From: an uncultured Mycoplasmatota bacterium
GTDB taxonomy: Bacteria > Bacillota_I > Bacilli_A > RF39 > UBA660
Assembly: GCA_946403755.1 (NCBI GenBank)
Contig: CAMJBC010000001.1
Span: 1-64,000, forward strand
Direction: 5' to 3'
Length of the DNA: 64,000 nucleotides
Positions 61,775-64,000 of this stretch are shown one piece after another. Position 1 is the stretch's first letter. Every line of letters begins with the position of its first letter. Under the pieces are notes generated by a model, which did not search any database, was not told the origin of the DNA, and saw only the letters and a list, made by a program, of their open reading frames with translations. The position numbers and the translations under genes were made by a program.

Positions 61775-62695
61775 ATGAATAAGAATACTAAAATTTTATT
61801 GTTAGTAATTACATCTGTAGTAGTTGTTATGGGAATAATTGTTTTTTTAACAACTAAAGTTTTTAAAAAAGAATATGATATTACTAATATTGTATATTCA
61901 TATGGTGGTGGATATGGAACTGAAATAACTAGTGCCACAAAAACAATATCTATTTCTTGTGATGGAACAGTAACATTTACTAATTCTTATGATAATTCAA
62001 TTTATGATTATAGGATATCTAATGATAAATATATTGAATTATATGACTATATAAATGATAGAATGCATTTATTTAAAGAAAGAGTTCATGAAGAAAATAA
62101 TTTGGCTGATGGAACAACTAGTCATATAGAATTAACGTTATCAGATGGAACTAAATATAAATTTGGTGGATATATGGTAACTAATAAAAAGTATAAAGAT
62201 ATTAAAGATAAAATATTTGAAATAATTGATAGTGATAAATTAAATGAATATATTAATAATGTTGGTAAAGTTGTAGAACCAGATACTGTATTTCATGAAA
62301 ATAATGGAAATATAATTTATTCATATGGTGGTGGTTATGGAACTATAGAACAAACTGCTACTAGATATATACACTTTTATTCTGATGGACGTGTAGTACT
62401 AAAAAATGATTATAATTCAAATACTAATGAATATAACATCGATGTTAGTAAATATGATGAATTATATAACTATATTGCTGCTAGAATGGATTTATTTGAT
62501 GAAATACCAGCCAATAGTAATACTTTAGATGGTAGTAATCAAAGTATTACAGTTACATTTAATAATGGCATTACAAAAGTATATAGTGGTTATATGGTTA
62601 TAGAAACCAGTAAGACTTTTGCCGAGATTAAAGACAAGGTATATGAGATTGCTGATTCAGATAAAATTGAACAATATAGTAATAGTATAAAATAA
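61775..62695 (+). CDS. Membrane-anchored protein with two tandem duplicated domains
   Basis: 306 residues: an N-terminal membrane helix (about 5-25), then two homologous units of about 125 residues each. The first runs from NIVYSYGGGYGTEI to FEIIDSDKL, the second from NIIYSYGGGYGTIE to YEIADSDKI. Both contain a DGT/DGR strand, a Y-x-x-L-Y-x-Y-I helix, and a G-G-Y-M-V or SGYMV strand. The shared motif suggests a small binding fold repeated once. No family is recognised. AGAAGTGATA is its ribosome site. Confidence 0.75.
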   Translation: MNKNTKILLLVITSVVVVMGIIVFLTTKVFKKEYDITNIVYSYGGGYGTEITSATKTISISCDGTVTFTNSYDNSIYDYRISNDKYIELYDYINDRMHLFKERVHEENNLADGTTSHIELTLSDGTKYKFGGYMVTNKKYKDIKDKIFEIIDSDKLNEYINNVGKVVEPDTVFHENNGNIIYSYGGGYGTIEQTATRYIHFYSDGRVVLKNDYNSNTNEYNIDVSKYDELYNYIAARMDLFDEIPANSNTLDGSNQSITVTFNNGITKVYSGYMVIETSKTFAEIKDKVYEIADSDKIEQYSNSIK

Positions 62696-62716
62696 GCTTA
62701 AAGGCTTATTTTTATT
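62690..62716 (+). terminator. Terminator overlapping a stop codon
   Basis: AAATAAGC and GCTTATTT with a six-base loop, then T-run. TAA 62693-62695 is in the stem. Confidence 0.78.
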
Positions 62717-62734
62717 TAATTTTTAGCCATTATA

Positions 62735-62743
62735 TGGTATATT
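62735..62743 (+). promoter_or_regulatory. Extended -10 promoter
   Basis: TGGTATATT, 17 bases before the ATG at 62761, with AGGTGAT between. Confidence 0.45.
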
Positions 62744-62760
62744 ATTACTAGGTGATAAAT

Positions 62761-63168
62761 ATGGAAGAAAAAGTAAAATTCACTGAAGAAGATGGAAAAA
62801 AAGAATTAGAAAAAGGATATAAAAGAGCAGAGAAACTTCTTAAAGATGAAGATAAAATGGAAACTTTTTTATATCGTTTAGAAAACAAATTAAATAAAGT
62901 ACCAATTGGAGGAGAAATACTTTCAATGATACCTGTTATGATTTCTATGCTTAGAAGTTATATTAAAAAGGAATATAAAGATATACCTATTGGAACTGTT
63001 ATTGCATTAATAAGTGCATTATTATATTGGTTAGCACCACTTGATATAATTCCTGATGCTTTACCTGTAGCTGGGTATGTAGATGATGCTACAGTAGTAG
63101 CGGCTTGTTTAAAACTAATTAATGATGACTTAAAAGAGTATAAAGAGTGGAGAAAAAAGAATAATTAA
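62761..63168 (+). CDS. YkvA-like (DUF1232) membrane protein
   Basis: 135 residues from ATG 62761, preferred over GTG 62752, which lies inside the AGGTGAT ribosome site. The DUF1232 signature is IPIGTVIALISALLYWLAPLDIIPDALPVAGYVDDATV, with the typical LxPxDIIPD turn in a helical hairpin. Function is unknown. It is followed 12 bases later by a thioredoxin-like gene. Confidence 0.88.
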   Translation: MEEKVKFTEEDGKKELEKGYKRAEKLLKDEDKMETFLYRLENKLNKVPIGGEILSMIPVMISMLRSYIKKEYKDIPIGTVIALISALLYWLAPLDIIPDALPVAGYVDDATVVAACLKLINDDLKEYKEWRKKNN

Positions 63169-63180
63169 GAGGATTTTAAT

Positions 63181-63762
63181 ATGGAAAAAGATAAAATGAA
63201 TAATACAAATAATGAAAAAGGATTAGTAGAAGAAGATAATACAAATAAAAAAATAATAAGTGCTGTATTATTAATAATAGTATTATTAGTAGTGGTTTTT
63301 CTTGTAGCTAATAGATCATTTCCTAATATATCAGATAATCCACATTATAATTCTAATAATAATGAGATTAAATATGAAGAAGATAATGGTGAACAAATAT
63401 ATACAAGATATGCAAATGTTCAAGATATAAAAAGAATTGGTGGTAAAACTAATATTTATATATTTTGGGGAGAGGGTTGCCCTCATTGTGAAGAAGCATT
63501 TAATTATTTTGATAGTTTAAGAAATGAATATGGCGATTATTTTAATTTATATGGTTTTGAAACTTGGAATAATTCAGATAATGCTTTATTATTAGAAAAG
63601 TTTGGAAAAGCATTAAATATTCAGCCTTCTGGAGTTCCATTTATTGTAATTGGAGATGGATATTATATTGGTTTTATTCCTGAAACATCTGATATTTTAT
63701 TAAAGTCTATTAAAGAAAATAGAAATAAGAATAATGATATTTATTTTAATAAAGTAAAATAA
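63181..63762 (+). CDS. Membrane-anchored thioredoxin-like protein (CPHC)
   Basis: 193 residues: an acidic N-terminal tail, a membrane helix (about 27-46), and a thioredoxin fold with WGEGCPHCEEAF (active site CPHC, as in DsbA) and the cis-Pro segment GVPFIVIGD. It should act outside the membrane in thiol oxidation or reduction. Only one other thioredoxin-like envelope protein, at 7736, is seen in the window. A terminator follows. Confidence 0.85.
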   Translation: MEKDKMNNTNNEKGLVEEDNTNKKIISAVLLIIVLLVVVFLVANRSFPNISDNPHYNSNNNEIKYEEDNGEQIYTRYANVQDIKRIGGKTNIYIFWGEGCPHCEEAFNYFDSLRNEYGDYFNLYGFETWNNSDNALLLEKFGKALNIQPSGVPFIVIGDGYYIGFIPETSDILLKSIKENRNKNNDIYFNKVK

Positions 63763-63792
63763 TTAAAAGAGAAAATAATTTCTCTTTTTAAT
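63761..63792 (+). terminator. Rho-independent terminator
   Basis: AAAAGAGAAA and TTTCTCTTTT with loop ATAA, flanked by A- and T-runs. Confidence 0.85.
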
Positions 63793-63854
63793 TGTCATTA
63801 ATTGATTTATATAATATAATTATTATATATGTAATAAAGTAGGAGAGTGGTATT

Positions 63855-64000
63855 ATGGCAGATACCTATTCAGATGTTGGAATGGATATAGAGGGCATAA
63901 TTAGAAATCAATATAGAAGAGATGAATATGCTAATATTGGTGGAAATCATTATTTAATTCAATGTCCTAGTACAATTGATGAAAATACTAGAATATATAT
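63855..64000 (+). CDS. Start of an unidentified protein (partial, runs off the window)
   Basis: ATG preceded by AGGAGAGTGG. The 48 codons seen read MADTYSDVGMDIEGIIRN, then RRDEYANIGGNHYLIQC to the window edge. There is no signal peptide or membrane segment. Too little is present to assign a family. Confidence 0.6.
   Translation, partial: MADTYSDVGMDIEGIIRNQYRRDEYANIGGNHYLIQCPSTIDENTRIY

Overview
The window is a gene-dense piece of a low-GC (roughly 28% by eye) bacterial chromosome using the standard code: TGA ends many genes and tryptophan is TGG. Gene content and order point to a Bacilli-type Firmicute, most likely an uncultured gut lineage of the RF39 kind. The evidence is the dcw start mraZ-rsmH-ftsL-PBP, the cca/dnaD/nth/ponA/recU neighbourhood also known from Bacillus, an rpsU-yqeY pair, the YneF family, and peptidoglycan synthesis genes that rule out a true wall-less mycoplasma. 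The lineage name is an inference; no rRNA is present. There is no insertion sequence, prophage or CRISPR array, and no stretch over 300 bases without a gene.

Layout. 1-5 kb: end of purB, pyrG, an orphan small RNA, a lipoprotein and a large anchored surface protein on the minus strand. 5-9 kb: an Fe-S supply unit (IscR-like regulator, cysteine desulfurase, IscU scaffold), a thioredoxin-fold lipoprotein and a metal efflux carrier. 9-20 kb: small lipoproteins, a nitroreductase, an MBL hydrolase, membrane and DUF proteins, a 760-residue adhesin with thioester-like, SpaA and CnaB domains, a YdcF-like protein, an alpha/beta hydrolase and an HD phosphohydrolase. 20.9-31 kb: dcw start, yneF, an orphan RnfC-like protein, holA, mraY, topA and HU. 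31-37 kb: cca, dnaD, nth, with ponA and recU convergent. 37-42 kb: rpsB-tsf, a membrane serpin, rpsU-yqeY. 42-51 kb: a fibronectin-repeat surface protein, a membrane phosphoesterase fusion, a PlsC/acyl-CoA ligase/PlsC unit, murG and ftsQ. 51-64 kb: a major-pilin-like prepilin, nfo, a PLP enzyme/SDR pair, tRNA-Lys, an ADP-ribosyltransferase-like protein, a 1154-residue prepilin-adhesin, and small membrane and redox proteins.

Themes. Housekeeping blocks for wall synthesis, division, translation and repair are separated by an extensive surface repertoire: two type IV prepilins, a wall-anchored adhesin, Ig-like and FN3 proteins, a serpin and many lipoproteins. This suits a host-associated lifestyle. 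Regulation is compact: TGnTATAAT extended -10 promoters with short leaders are widespread, at least two genes look leaderless, and many terminators contain the stop codon in their stem or loop.

Best leads: the R-S-QxE ADP-ribosyltransferase-like gene, whose 3' end carries a compensating frameshift pair; the giant prepilin-adhesin; the TED-like adhesin whose expected thioester glutamine appears to be glutamate; the unidentified RNA after pyrG; and a palindrome overlapping the iscS promoter.
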